Below are positions 19,621 to 28,868 of a stretch of DNA of 64,000 nucleotides, piece by piece. Below the pieces are notes generated by a model. It was not told the origin of the DNA. It saw nothing but the letters and a program-made list of their open reading frames with translations, and made no database searches. The stretch is from Bacillus sp. FJAT-44742 (GTDB lineage Bacteria; Bacillota; Bacilli; Bacillales; Marinococcaceae), in NCBI RefSeq assembly GCF_002797315.1, contig NZ_KZ454936.1, forward strand, positions 371,133-435,132. The letters are read 5' to 3'. Position numbers and translations under genes: made by a program. The stretch's first letter is position 1, and every line of letters begins with the position of its first letter.

Positions 19621-21336
19621 ATGAGAAAGGTTTTTTCATTTATGAAGCCATACCGGCTGGCAGCTTTTGTTGCTTTGCTGTTAATGCTTATAGAACTTGG
19701 GGTTGAATTGGTACAGCCTTTTTTAATTTCACGAATTATTGATGATGGTATTATGGAAGGGGATCTTTCTGTTGTTCTTCAATGGGGAGGGGTCATGGTG
19801 GGCCTTTCTCTAGTTGCTTTTACTGCAGGTATTATCAACTCCTTTTACGCCGCTCATGTCAGCCAGAGTACTGGACATGACATTCGTAAAGCCATATATA
19901 CAAAAGTCCAATCCTTTTCATTTTCTACGTTTAGCCTTTTTCCACCCTCTTCCCTGGTGACAAGAATGACCAACGATATTACTCAATTGCAAAATGTAAT
20001 ATTTATGTGTCTTCGAATCATGCTGCGAGCTCCTTTGTTAGTACTCGGAAGCATAACTATGATTTTTATTGTAAATGCTCAATTAGGGATAATCTTTGCA
20101 ATTACTGTTCCTATACTTCTTATATTTTTAATAGGAGTCATGAAAAAAGCGGGGTCACTATTTAAAATAGTCCAGGAACGATTGGATAAAGTCAACAATG
20201 TAATGTATGAAAGTTTAGCGGGGATCAGGGTCATTAAAGCGTTTTTACGGAGAACACATGAGATTAATCGATTTATACACGCCAGTGACGAACTTCGGGC
20301 GAAGGTAATTAAAGCCCTTCGCCTGACAGAAATCGCCATGCCCGTCATTCTTCTGCTTATCAATGGCAGTGTCTTGTTTGTCCTATGGTATGGAACAATT
20401 GAGGTGAATGCAGGAGGGGCTACGGTAGGGGAGGTTGTTGCCATTGTTAATTACGCGGCTAGAATGACAGGAGCCCTTTCTATTTTTACGATGATTATTA
20501 TGATGTTTTCACGAGCCCGGGCATCAGCAAGCCGAGTTGCGGAAGTATTGGAATCTGAAAAAAATGAGGTAGAAACCGGTAAGGACGAGCCTACGGAAAT
20601 CGGCCGTGGAGAAATCGAGTTTCAACAAGTTTCCTTTCGTTATCCTGAAAGCAGGGATTCCGTGTTGGAGAACCTTTCCTTTGTGATCAAAGGAGGGGAA
20701 AAGGCTGCCATTTTAGGAGCCACAGGTTCAGGGAAAACCTCCTTGTTCCAGTTGATTCCCAGGTTATATGAACCAGAACAAGGCTCTGTACTTATAGATG
20801 GAAAAGACATAAGGCAAATGGATTCGTCCCTTTTAAGGAATAACATAGGGTATGTTCCTCAGGAGGCCCTCCTTTTTACCGGGACGATTAAAGAAAATAT
20901 TGCATGGGGCAAAGAAAATGCTTCTTTGGAAGAAATTAAGGAAGCGGCAAGGAAAGCTCAAATACATGAAACGATATTATCCCTGCCACATCAATACGAC
21001 ACCATCTTAGGTCAAAAGGGTGTTAATTTATCAGGCGGCCAAAAGCAGCGCCTTTCCATAGCAAGAGCTCTTATTAGAAAGCCTAGAATTCTGTTGCTCG
21101 ATGATAGTACGAGTGCCTTGGATGTGAAAACGGAGATGAAGCTGTTGCAGGAGCTGGATGACTTATCATGTACAGTGTTAATGATCACTCAGAAAATAAG
21201 CACTACCATGGAGGCTGACACGATTTTACTTCTTGATGAAGGACAGCTGACTGCCAAAGGAACGCATGAAGAATTAATGAGCATGTCTTCTTTATATTAT
21301 CGTATAAACAAGTCCCAGGCGGGAAAGGAGGCTTAG
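19621..21336 (+). CDS. yfiB: ABC exporter half, YfiB type (degenerate ATP site)
   Basis: A 571-residue half-transporter: six membrane helices (about 1-300) and a C-terminal ATPase domain. The ATPase has Walker A GATGSGKTS and signature LSGGQKQR, but the Walker B ends LLLDDS, with Asp where the catalytic Glu should be, and the H-loop reads ITQKIS, with Gln for the switch His. Its own Walker B/H-loop site is therefore expected to be inactive, as in heterodimeric exporters such as YfiBC, BmrCD and TmrAB. The ATG at 19621 has AAGGTGGG upstream and is preferred over the upstream TTG at 19579. Three bases separate its stop from the partner gene. Confidence 0.9.
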   Translation: MRKVFSFMKPYRLAAFVALLLMLIELGVELVQPFLISRIIDDGIMEGDLSVVLQWGGVMVGLSLVAFTAGIINSFYAAHVSQSTGHDIRKAIYTKVQSFSFSTFSLFPPSSLVTRMTNDITQLQNVIFMCLRIMLRAPLLVLGSITMIFIVNAQLGIIFAITVPILLIFLIGVMKKAGSLFKIVQERLDKVNNVMYESLAGIRVIKAFLRRTHEINRFIHASDELRAKVIKALRLTEIAMPVILLLINGSVLFVLWYGTIEVNAGGATVGEVVAIVNYAARMTGALSIFTMIIMMFSRARASASRVAEVLESEKNEVETGKDEPTEIGRGEIEFQQVSFRYPESRDSVLENLSFVIKGGEKAAILGATGSGKTSLFQLIPRLYEPEQGSVLIDGKDIRQMDSSLLRNNIGYVPQEALLFTGTIKENIAWGKENASLEEIKEAARKAQIHETILSLPHQYDTILGQKGVNLSGGQKQRLSIARALIRKPRILLLDDSTSALDVKTEMKLLQELDDLSCTVLMITQKISTTMEADTILLLDEGQLTAKGTHEELMSMSSLYYRINKSQAGKEA

Positions 21337-21339
21337 CAC

Positions 21340-23172
21340 ATGTTTTCTAAACTTAAGGAGCCTTTTTCATACGAAAAACGAGCACTTAGCCATGGTAATA
21401 AAAATGCTTTAGTAAAGAAGCGTCCTCAAGCTGATAATTGGAAAGATACGTTAAAAAGAATCTGGTTATATCTCTCTTACCGGAAAGGGAAGCTTTTTTT
21501 CGTATTATTTCTTGTATTGCTAAGTTCTGCTTTTGCACTTCTGGGGCCATTTATGATTGGAATGGCTATTGACAATTATGTGGTTACAGGTGACCTGGGG
21601 GCTTTACGTTCTTTCCTTCTTGGCCTTGTTTTTGTCTACCTCATCCATTCGGGCTCACTCCTTCTTCAAAACTTTTTAATGGCAGGGATTGCCCAGCAGA
21701 CAGTATATACAATGAGAACCGACTTGTTCACTCATCTTCACAGCCTCCCTATCCCTTTCTTTGACAAAAAACAGCACGGTGAGTTGATGAGCAGGGTTAC
21801 CAATGATATGGAAAATGTAAGTAACACTCTTAACAGCTCAGTCATTCAAATTTTTTCAAGCCTGCTAACACTTATTGGCACAATTAGTGTCATGCTATGG
21901 CTTAGTCCCCTTCTGACTTTGATTACCCTGCTCATTGTACCGGCAATGGTATACGGGATGAAATGGATCACAAAACGGACAGGAAGGTTATTTAAAGAGC
22001 AGCAACGTGATCTTGGGGATGTGAATGGGTATATTGAAGAAACCATGTCCGGGCATAGCATCGTAAAGACTTTTTCTCTTGAAAAACGAGTGATTGACTC
22101 ATTTATGGAGAAAAACGGGCGTTTACGCCAGTCTGGTTTCTGGGCTCAAACGATTTCCGGCTTTATTCCAAAGCTGATGAATATGCTGAATAATCTCAGC
22201 TTTGCCGTCATTGCAGGGGTGGGAGGTATTCTTGCTTTGCAGGGTGTGATAACCATCGGGGTAATCGTAATTTTTGCAGAATATGCAAGACAGTTTACCC
22301 GGCCACTAAATGACCTTGCAAACCAAGTAAACACCCTTTTATCTGCAATTGCAGGGGCGGAGCGTGTTTTTGAAGTGATGGATGAAAAAGATGAAAGAAG
22401 TGATGAAAAAGGGGCGGCAGTATTGTCAGAAGTGAAAGGGGAGATTACCTTTTCAAACGTATCCTTTGCTTATGAAAGGGATGAACAGACGCTGACTGAG
22501 GTTACCTTTACCGCTCATGCAGGTGAGACTATAGCATTTGTCGGGCCGACAGGAGCCGGAAAGACAACAATAATAAATCTGTTATCTCGCTTTTATGATC
22601 CAGACAAAGGGGAAATTCAGTTGGATGGCCGGAATATGGCTCACATAAAAAGAGAAAGCGTGAGAAGCCATATGGCGTTTGTATTACAGGATTCTTTTTT
22701 GTTTCAAGGGACCATCAGGGAAAATATACGGTATGGAAACCTTTCTGCTTCAGATGAAGAGGTTGAACGAGCCGCCAGACTTGCTAACGCTGATGGATTC
22801 ATACAGAAGTTTCCTGAGAAATATGAGACAACCTTAAAACAAAACGGTCAGGGCATCAGTCAGGGGCAGAAACAGTTACTCTCTATTGCCAGGGCGATTT
22901 TGGCAGACCCAGCCATTTTAATTTTGGATGAAGCGACGAGCAGCATAGATACTGTCACTGAAATCAAAATACAAGAAGCACTGCAAAGGCTGATGAAGGG
23001 ACGAACCAGCTTTGTTATCGCCCACCGCTTAAATACAATCAGGCAGGCAGACCAGATTATTGTGCTTCAACATGGAAAAATAACAGAAAAAGGTTCACAC
23101 GAAGAATTAATGAATAATAAAGGTTTTTATGCTGAGCTGCAGGCAGGGCAGACAAAGGAACAAGCAGTCTAG
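21340..23172 (+). CDS. yfiC: ABC exporter half, YfiC type (catalytic ATP site)
   Basis: A 610-residue half-transporter that pairs with the preceding gene. A long hydrophilic N-terminus (about 1-45) precedes six membrane helices, and the ATPase domain carries Walker A GPTGAGKTT, Walker B LILDEATS with the catalytic Glu, and H-loop IAHRLNTI with the switch His. The signature reads ISQGQKQLL instead of LSGGQ, so the degenerate composite site is completed by both subunits. The start has GGAAAGGAGG upstream. Cargo (drug, lipid or peptide) is not evident. Confidence 0.92.
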   Translation: MFSKLKEPFSYEKRALSHGNKNALVKKRPQADNWKDTLKRIWLYLSYRKGKLFFVLFLVLLSSAFALLGPFMIGMAIDNYVVTGDLGALRSFLLGLVFVYLIHSGSLLLQNFLMAGIAQQTVYTMRTDLFTHLHSLPIPFFDKKQHGELMSRVTNDMENVSNTLNSSVIQIFSSLLTLIGTISVMLWLSPLLTLITLLIVPAMVYGMKWITKRTGRLFKEQQRDLGDVNGYIEETMSGHSIVKTFSLEKRVIDSFMEKNGRLRQSGFWAQTISGFIPKLMNMLNNLSFAVIAGVGGILALQGVITIGVIVIFAEYARQFTRPLNDLANQVNTLLSAIAGAERVFEVMDEKDERSDEKGAAVLSEVKGEITFSNVSFAYERDEQTLTEVTFTAHAGETIAFVGPTGAGKTTIINLLSRFYDPDKGEIQLDGRNMAHIKRESVRSHMAFVLQDSFLFQGTIRENIRYGNLSASDEEVERAARLANADGFIQKFPEKYETTLKQNGQGISQGQKQLLSIARAILADPAILILDEATSSIDTVTEIKIQEALQRLMKGRTSFVIAHRLNTIRQADQIIVLQHGKITEKGSHEELMNNKGFYAELQAGQTKEQAV

Positions 23173-23234
23173 TATGATTTCTTATTCGTATCCGATCACC
23201 CTCCTTCATATCTTTAAAGGAGGAGGATGATAGT

Positions 23235-24134
23235 GTGAGAGAATGGGAGTCCACATTAACGGAACATAGTGATCAACTGTTAGCTTACATGGTAGCTGGG
23301 GATACGAAAAGACAAAAAACATTGATAAGTAAATTAGAAAATCAAGAACTTGCAGCTTTGAGAAGGGGAGAGGAGCGCAACAGCAAGAGAAAGGCTGAAC
23401 GAGTAAAAGGCAGCGGTGAGATTCTGCCTTACAGGGTATTTTCAAAGAGCGGGGAGAAGGCTGTAGATTACTTGTTTGTGACTTCATTTCTCATTCGTTT
23501 AAAGAAAGATTTTTACATGGAAGAAATCATGCAAAAGAGAAGAGCCACTTTTGATGGGAAGAAACTGCTGGAAGATAAAATTATTAGTGTACCGTATTTG
23601 TTTGAAAATAATGATTCTCCTTCCCGTTTTTTTTCACAAGAGAGACGCTCCTTTCAATATGATCGAAGAGAAGCAATTCGCTATGCTGAACGATGGTGGA
23701 ATGATTACAATCCTCAATATGAAAAATTCACAGATAATTGTACAAATTTTATTTCCCAATGTTTACGAGCTGGGAATGCTCCTATGAGAGGGTACCCTAA
23801 CCGGTCACAAGGCTGGTGGTATCAAAATAACAACTGGAGTTACAGCTGGTCTGTGGCTCACTCAATGAGGTGGTACTTAAGCGGGTCAACCCAGGGTTTG
23901 TCAGCTTCTGAGGCAGAGAGGGCAGAAGACCTCGAGGCTGGCGATGTGATTTGTTATGATTTTAACGGGGATGGGCGCTGGCAGCATACAACCATTGTTA
24001 CGGCTAAAGATGCAAATAATGAACCGCTGGTAAATGCCCAGACAACAAATAGCAGAATGAGATACTGGGCATATGAGGATTCAACAGCCTGGACGCCTAA
24101 CGTAAAATATAAGTTTTTCCGCATCGGGGTGTGA
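23235..24134 (+). CDS. Amidase_6-domain (NlpC-like) cysteine hydrolase, no signal peptide
   Basis: A 299-residue protein with a C-terminal putative amidase domain (about 150-298). The motif FTDNCTNFISQCLRAG near 175-190 holds the presumed catalytic Cys, followed by QGWWYQNNNWSYSW, and DGRWQHTTIVTAK near 248-260 contributes the His. The N-terminal 140 residues are charged and helical. No signal peptide is seen, which is unusual for a wall hydrolase; in Bacillus, related proteins are associated with sporulation. The start is GTG with an AAAGGAGGAGG site. 62 bases separate it from yfiC. Confidence 0.82.
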   Translation: MREWESTLTEHSDQLLAYMVAGDTKRQKTLISKLENQELAALRRGEERNSKRKAERVKGSGEILPYRVFSKSGEKAVDYLFVTSFLIRLKKDFYMEEIMQKRRATFDGKKLLEDKIISVPYLFENNDSPSRFFSQERRSFQYDRREAIRYAERWWNDYNPQYEKFTDNCTNFISQCLRAGNAPMRGYPNRSQGWWYQNNNWSYSWSVAHSMRWYLSGSTQGLSASEAERAEDLEAGDVICYDFNGDGRWQHTTIVTAKDANNEPLVNAQTTNSRMRYWAYEDSTAWTPNVKYKFFRIGV

Positions 24135-24201
24135 CACTGTCAGCCCTTTTCTTGTGTCTTTTTTAAGTACTGAGCGGGGAATAGGAAGGGCCGGAGTAAT
24201 A

Positions 24202-24210
24202 TGATATAAT
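24202..24210 (+). promoter_or_regulatory. Extended -10 promoter of trmL
   Basis: TGATATAAT, an extended -10 box, lies 36 bases before the trmL ATG; no strong -35 box. Confidence 0.5.
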
Positions 24211-24246
24211 ATCCCATGTTATTGAAGAAACGAGGTGCAAATAGCC

Positions 24247-24720
24247 ATGGCAATCCATGTCGTTTTATATCAGCCAGAAATTCCTGCCAACACCGGCAAT
24301 ATTGCAAGAACCTGCGCGGGGACTAATACGTCTCTTCATTTAATCAGGCCATTAGGGTTCTCTACCGATGATAAAATGTTAAAAAGAGCAGGTTGTGATT
24401 ATTGGCCGAATGTTAAGATTAATTATTATGATGCTATTGAAGAATTGCTTGAAAGCCATCCAGAAGGAAATTTTTTCTTTGTGGAAACTATTGGGACAAA
24501 AACATACAGTGACTTTGACTATACTGATCCAGCAGAGGATTATTTTTTTGTCTTTGGAAAGGAAACGACAGGACTTCCTGGTGAAATCACAGATAAGTAT
24601 AAAGAACAATGTCTTCGTATTCCCCAGACAGATAAAGTAAGGTCATTAAACCTTTCAAATACGGCTGCTATTTTAGTGTATGAGGCAATGCGCCAGCAAG
24701 GGTTTAAAGGGTTGTCTTAA
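24247..24720 (+). CDS. trmL: tRNA (cytidine(34)-2'-O)-methyltransferase TrmL
   Basis: A 157-residue SPOUT methyltransferase that methylates the 2'-OH of the wobble base in tRNA-Leu(CAA/TAA). The N-terminal YQPEIPANTGNIARTCAG, the middle FVFGKETTGLP and the C-terminal LRIPQTDKVRSLNLSNTAAI segments form the trefoil-knot SAM site. The ATG at 24247 is chosen because the in-frame GTG at 24235 is part of the GAGGTG ribosome site. Ends at a strong terminator. Both target tRNA-Leu species are encoded in this window. Confidence 0.95.
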   Translation: MAIHVVLYQPEIPANTGNIARTCAGTNTSLHLIRPLGFSTDDKMLKRAGCDYWPNVKINYYDAIEELLESHPEGNFFFVETIGTKTYSDFDYTDPAEDYFFVFGKETTGLPGEITDKYKEQCLRIPQTDKVRSLNLSNTAAILVYEAMRQQGFKGLS

Positions 24721-24724
24721 AATA

Positions 24725-24761
24725 AAAAAGGAGCTTTTTTGAGGAAAAAAGCTCCTTTTTC
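24725..24761 (+). terminator. Terminator after trmL
   Basis: Hairpin AAAAAGGAGCTTTTTT / AAAAAAGCTCCTTTTT around a GAGG loop; works in both directions, and so also serves the minus-strand microgene at 24868. Confidence 0.9.
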
Positions 24762-24778
24762 TTAATTCTTATTCATAC

Positions 24779-24868
24779 TCACTGGCTGTGTGGCTTCTCT
24801 TCTACACCTGCTGTCAGGATGGAAACGAGGAACGCTACACAAACACCAAGAATTAAGACTAGTCCCAT
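24779..24868 (-). CDS. 29-residue membrane microprotein
   Basis: A 30-codon frame on the minus strand starts at an ATG preceded by AAAGGAGG with 8-base spacing. The product is one hydrophobic helix (GLVLILGVCVAFLVSILTA) followed by a short charged tail (GVEEKPHSQ), the layout of bacterial single-pass microproteins. A bidirectional terminator follows. I cannot assign a family; it lies between trmL and the heme monooxygenase, antisense to both. Confidence 0.6.
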   Translation of the reverse strand: MGLVLILGVCVAFLVSILTAGVEEKPHSQ

Positions 24869-25018
24869 TGTGAAAGCCTCCTTTGTTGGTGGATGGATAG
24901 TCTAACCTATATTATAGACGAAAATACAATCAATGTGAATGTTCAATGCTTTCGATTTTGTGGCAATTCAAATCCCATGTATAATAAAGGTATGATACAT
25001 ATTTAGGAGGGATAGCAA

Positions 25019-25324
25019 ATGTACGTAGTTATGAATGAGCTTCACGTGCCTAAAGAAGCAAAGGATGCAATGAAGGGGCGTTTTGCCCAAAGTGCTGAAA
25101 ACATGAAGAAGGTTCCTGGATGTCTTGAATATTTATTCCTCGATAATGAAAACCCGGATGGGAAGCTGGTTGTGTTTACGAAATGGGAGACAAAAGAGCA
25201 TTTCGAGGATTGGAAAAACAGCGATGCCTTTAAGAATGCCCACAAAGAAAAAAGAGAGTCTAAAGAAAAAAGCCCGGCTTCAGGCAGTGAACTGAATGCT
25301 TATGAGGTTGTTTACCAGACGTGA
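25019..25324 (+). CDS. Heme-degrading monooxygenase, HmoA/IsdG type
   Basis: A 101-residue ferredoxin-like (ABM-fold) protein. The three residues that define IsdG-type heme oxygenases are in place: Asn6 (MYVVMNE), Trp65 (HFEDW) and His75 (FKNAHK). Such enzymes open the heme ring to release iron. The GGAGGG site is adjacent to the ATG. Monocistronic, with a terminator directly after. No Fur-like box was found upstream by eye. Confidence 0.85.
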   Translation: MYVVMNELHVPKEAKDAMKGRFAQSAENMKKVPGCLEYLFLDNENPDGKLVVFTKWETKEHFEDWKNSDAFKNAHKEKRESKEKSPASGSELNAYEVVYQT

Positions 25325-25331
25325 GAATAGG

Positions 25332-25366
25332 AAGATCAACAGAAAAATCTGTTGATCTTTTTTTTA
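25332..25366 (+). terminator. Terminator after the heme monooxygenase gene
   Basis: Hairpin AGATCAACAGA / TCTGTTGATCT followed by seven or more T. Confidence 0.9.
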
Positions 25367-25420
25367 TGCTTGCTATGATTAGAAAGAGTATACTAATATA
25401 GAATTCTTTAGGAGTCATCA

Positions 25421-25978
25421 ATGAAAAATACATATATCACAAGCCACTTTCCTTTGTTTTCAATCCTGTTGTTCAGCTGCTCACTTGCCATATATACGGA
25501 AGGCCTCATCACAGGATGGTTACATGAGATCGGGCTATACAGAGGAATGATGGAATTCTTCTCTGAAGCAGGAATCAAAGGCACACTTCTCTTTTTATTT
25601 CTTTTGTTTTATTTTATGGTCTTTTCAGCGTTGAAATTAATTTCCGATACACTTATTCAGCTGTCTCTATTATTTTTTTCAAACGATCAGGAAGGGGAGG
25701 ACCTTTACAAAATTAGAAAGGGTTCCTGGATTTTTATCATTGCAAGTGGCCTATCACTGTTTTTCATAGCTATACCGGAAGTCATTATCATGTTATTTAT
25801 TTCAGCTTCAGTTATTTACTTTACTTTTTTTGTGTATAAAATCAGCGGTTCCCTTTCTTTTAGTCGAATGACAGGGGTCATCTTCTTCCATCTTATGTTC
25901 TGGTCCTCATTCAGCTTGGTTGTTATCTACACCTGCACTGTTTTATATAATAGTTTTATCGCAAGCCTGCCGATATGA
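25421..25978 (+). CDS. YufK-like (DUF5366) membrane protein
   Basis: A 185-residue integral membrane protein with five or so hydrophobic segments (about 9-30, 53-85, 103-122, 126-143 and 150-178). The N-terminus NTYITSHFPLFSILLFSCSLAI and the length fit the YufK/DUF5366 family of Bacillus, from memory. The function of that family is unknown. Start ATG with a TAGGAG site. No operon partner. Confidence 0.65.
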   Translation: MKNTYITSHFPLFSILLFSCSLAIYTEGLITGWLHEIGLYRGMMEFFSEAGIKGTLLFLFLLFYFMVFSALKLISDTLIQLSLLFFSNDQEGEDLYKIRKGSWIFIIASGLSLFFIAIPEVIIMLFISASVIYFTFFVYKISGSLSFSRMTGVIFFHLMFWSSFSLVVIYTCTVLYNSFIASLPI

Positions 25979-26300
25979 CGTCTAAGAGGCCGGGACCAAT
26001 TTTCCCGCAGGTGTCTCGTAATTTTAAACAATTAAAGACAGACCTTCAGGTTCTAACATTGTGTATGCAAAATGGGTACTTCTGATAAAGTTACATCACC
26101 TCAACAAAACGCTCGCCGTAGATCTCGTTTGTTTCTGTTTCCGAAAGAAAGCACAGTCGGCGGTGACTTAAGAAAGTATATCGCCTGGACGCATAACCAG
26201 AAAGGCTTGAATCCAAATATAAGGCACCAATTATCAAGAGAAGATAATTGGTGCCTAATTTACTTAGATGAAACAGCTTTGTCCTAGCCTCATGTAATTA
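25979..26300. other. Intergenic region with one hairpin
   Basis: No gene with a ribosome site is seen; the 71-codon frame at 26072 has no start context and runs through the hairpin at 26223-26255. Confidence 0.55.
26223..26255. terminator. Long perfect hairpin, probable terminator of glxK
   Basis: A 13-bp perfect stem GGCACCAATTATC / GATAATTGGTGCC with a 7-base loop, 46 bases past the glycerate kinase stop on the minus strand; T-runs are weak on both sides. Confidence 0.6.
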
Positions 26301-27440
26301 TTACATTTGTAGCTTAATGATGGCAGCAATATTTCGCGAGAGGTCTTCTAAGTAATGTTCTCCGTGCTTCATCGCATCGTCCAGTGATACAGGGCCAGGC
26401 ACGAGGCTGAATGCAGCATCAATTCCACACTCTAACACTGGTTCATATCCGTGCTCAAGCTTGCCACACAAAGCTACAACATAACAACCATGTTTCTTTG
26501 CGGCTTGTGCTACTCCTATTGGAGTTTTTCCGTATATGGTCTGGCTGTCAATTTTCCCTTCTCCTGTGATCACTAAATCGGCGTCTTTCACTCTATCATG
26601 AAAGGAGGTTTCTTGGAGAGCAATGGTCACACCAGACTCTAACTCTGCCTGAAGACATGCAAGCAAACCAGCTCCTAAGCCCCCTGCAGCCCCGGCACCT
26701 GGAATGTCTGAAACAGGCTTACCAGTGCTGGTTTCCAGTATCATTCCAAAATTCTTTAAAGCTTCATCCAGTTCTTCTACCATTTCTTCTGTGGCTCCCT
26801 TTTGAGGGCCGTAGACAGCACTAGCTCCTTTTGGACCAGTCAAAGGGTTGGTTACATCACAAGCCACAGTAATGTTAACATGTTTTAATCTTGGATCCAG
26901 ACCTTCCAAATCAAGGCGGCTAAGCTCCTTTAAAGCAGCTCCTCCTTCTTCGATCTCATTGTCTTTATGATCCAGCAGCTTTCCCCCCAGGGCCTTGATC
27001 ATCCCGGCTCCGCCATCATTTGTAGCACTGCCTCCAATTCCAATAATAATTTTAGAAACATTATGGTCTAACGCAGCTTTAATTAATTCTCCAGTTCCGT
27101 ATGTAGAAGCAGTAAGAGGGTTTCTTTCCTCAGCGGGAACAAGGGAAAGACCTGATGCTTCAGCCATTTCCATAATTGCAGTTTCCTTGTCGCCTGACAC
27201 AGCGTAGGAGGCCATCACTTTTTGTCCCATAGGGGCAGTAACCTCAGTAGTGTAAATCTTTCCGTTCAGAGCGTCGGCAAGTGATTGAGTTGTCCCTTCA
27301 CCGCCATCAGCCATAGGGATTTTATCAATAACAATGCCCTTTTCAAAGACTTGCTGAAACCCTTTTTCAATGGCAGTAGCGGCCTCTTGTGCTGTCATAC
27401 ATTCTTTGAACGAATCCGGTGCAATGACTACTTTTACCAT
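26301..27440 (-). CDS. glxK: Glycerate kinase
   Basis: A 379-residue class II-type (GlxK/GarK) glycerate kinase phosphorylating D-glycerate. The N-terminus VKVVIAPDSFKECMTAQEAA, the IPMADGGEGT motif near 43-52 and GIGGSATNDGGAGM near 132-145 are family signatures; DLVITGEGKIDSQT follows near 285. The ATG at 27440 is preferred over the GTG nine bases upstream because GGAGTGATC lies before it. It lies downstream of the CdaR-like regulator on the same strand. Confidence 0.95.
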   Translation of the reverse strand: MVKVVIAPDSFKECMTAQEAATAIEKGFQQVFEKGIVIDKIPMADGGEGTTQSLADALNGKIYTTEVTAPMGQKVMASYAVSGDKETAIMEMAEASGLSLVPAEERNPLTASTYGTGELIKAALDHNVSKIIIGIGGSATNDGGAGMIKALGGKLLDHKDNEIEEGGAALKELSRLDLEGLDPRLKHVNITVACDVTNPLTGPKGASAVYGPQKGATEEMVEELDEALKNFGMILETSTGKPVSDIPGAGAAGGLGAGLLACLQAELESGVTIALQETSFHDRVKDADLVITGEGKIDSQTIYGKTPIGVAQAAKKHGCYVVALCGKLEHGYEPVLECGIDAAFSLVPGPVSLDDAMKHGEHYLEDLSRNIAAIIKLQM

Positions 27441-27699
27441 GTGGATCACTCCTTTTCTAAAATAAGCGAAATACTAAATATATTAATGCGGAGGTAGAAT
27501 CAACAAGACTTTCCTAGGCCATGACTTTAAGTGCGATTGGAATTTCCCTGCTGACATCCCCGTTTACGAGGGGGCTCTATCTCTAGGATAACCGTTTACA
27601 AAGTAACTTTCATTAGGCAACTGAATAGAGAAAAGTGAAAAATAATGGATTTTATCGTGCAGCGGCACAAAAGTAGTTATTCTTTTAAAAGAAATTTAC

Positions 27700-28830
27700 C
27701 TACGACGACACACTGTTCTCATCGATTAATGCGAATAGAAGGCTCACTTTAAGATCAAACAGGTCACTGATTAATTTAGGGTTTTTTCCAGTTATGTTTT
27801 GTATCTTTTCAAGACGGTAGGCAAGGGTGTTCCTATGTATATGAAGTCGTTCTGCCGTCTTTATCATCTCACCGTTTTCTTCAATAAAGGCTAATAAAGT
27901 TTTATGCAACTCATCACCATTTTCATTTAATAAAACCTTTTTATAATTTTGTATCAAGGGGAAAGATTCTTTAGGGAAATTTTGATAAAATCCATAGCAC
28001 ATGGCCTCTGTATGTAAAAATTCCATTGTCCATACCGTGTTCCATTTCTTTAAGGCGGCAGCTGCGTTATTGAGTAAACGAGCAACCTCAAAAGAGTGGC
28101 GCCATCCTTTATAACCGTACTCAGCAGGCCCGCATGAAGCTGTTACTCCCTGAAAGGATGAGGTAGATAGCCAGTGATTTATTTCCTTTCTCGCTGAATC
28201 AGCTGCTTTTGTGCCTCCTTTTCTTAAAAAAATTAACTCTGATGTATATAAGCGAATGAATTCGTCTCCTTCTTCTGCAATATGTTGCTCAAGCCAGCTT
28301 TTGAAGGTACTAGACTGACGAGAGGGAAATGAAAATAAAAATACAGTTCCATAAGCATGTATATTAATTCCTACAGAACGCGCTCTCTCTTCTACAAAGG
28401 TGTCATCTGTCTCAGTATTTAGTAATAAATGGGAAAGAGTACTTTCTTTGACACTTTTATCACTTTGAATCTCTTGCGCTAAAGCAGCGTGTTCTAATGT
28501 TAACTCGGCACCCATCTGTACAAGCTGAGCAAACCCTCTTATTTCTTCGGGTTCACCCGTTAAACCGATGACACCTACAATGGTCCCCTGAAATCTGATT
28601 GGGAGATTTATACCCGGGAGAGTACCATCTAATTCATCAATTTCTTTTCTGGAAAATTCAATAGGAGTTTGTTTGCGGATGACCTTTTGTGCTCCTTCAT
28701 GAACCTGGTTCAGTCGTTTTGGTTCACCTGAACCAATGATCCTTCCTTCTCTATCCATGACGTTCACATTACAATCAATAATACCCATTGTCCTTTGGAC
28801 AATCTCAGAGGCAAGATCTTTATTTAGCAT
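27700..28830 (-). CDS. cdaR: CdaR-family sugar-diacid regulator
   Basis: A 376-residue activator of the CdaR family, which in other bacteria controls glucarate, galactarate and glycerate use. The N-terminal sugar-diacid recognition domain (about 1-135) has LASEIVQRTMGIIDCNVNVMD and GEPEEIRGFAQLVQ; the C-terminal PucR-type helix-turn-helix (about 315-370) has MIKTAERLHIHRNTLAYRLEKI in short. ATG 28830 has GGAAGGTGGAT upstream. Its position before glycerate kinase, 259 bases away, fits regulation of glycerate metabolism. Confidence 0.88.
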   Translation of the reverse strand: MLNKDLASEIVQRTMGIIDCNVNVMDREGRIIGSGEPKRLNQVHEGAQKVIRKQTPIEFSRKEIDELDGTLPGINLPIRFQGTIVGVIGLTGEPEEIRGFAQLVQMGAELTLEHAALAQEIQSDKSVKESTLSHLLLNTETDDTFVEERARSVGINIHAYGTVFLFSFPSRQSSTFKSWLEQHIAEEGDEFIRLYTSELIFLRKGGTKAADSARKEINHWLSTSSFQGVTASCGPAEYGYKGWRHSFEVARLLNNAAAALKKWNTVWTMEFLHTEAMCYGFYQNFPKESFPLIQNYKKVLLNENGDELHKTLLAFIEENGEMIKTAERLHIHRNTLAYRLEKIQNITGKNPKLISDLFDLKVSLLFALIDENSVSS

Positions 28831-28868
28831 ATTATCCACCTTCCGTTGATAAAACAGCCGTAGCGGCT

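Noticed and set aside
26072-26287. 71-codon frame near a hairpin
   Set aside because: No start context; runs through the 13-bp stem at 26223-26255.
27541-27700. Possible IS-end or riboswitch-like stretch between glxK and cdaR
   Set aside because: Only a short CCCC/GGGG stem is visible; not enough to support either.
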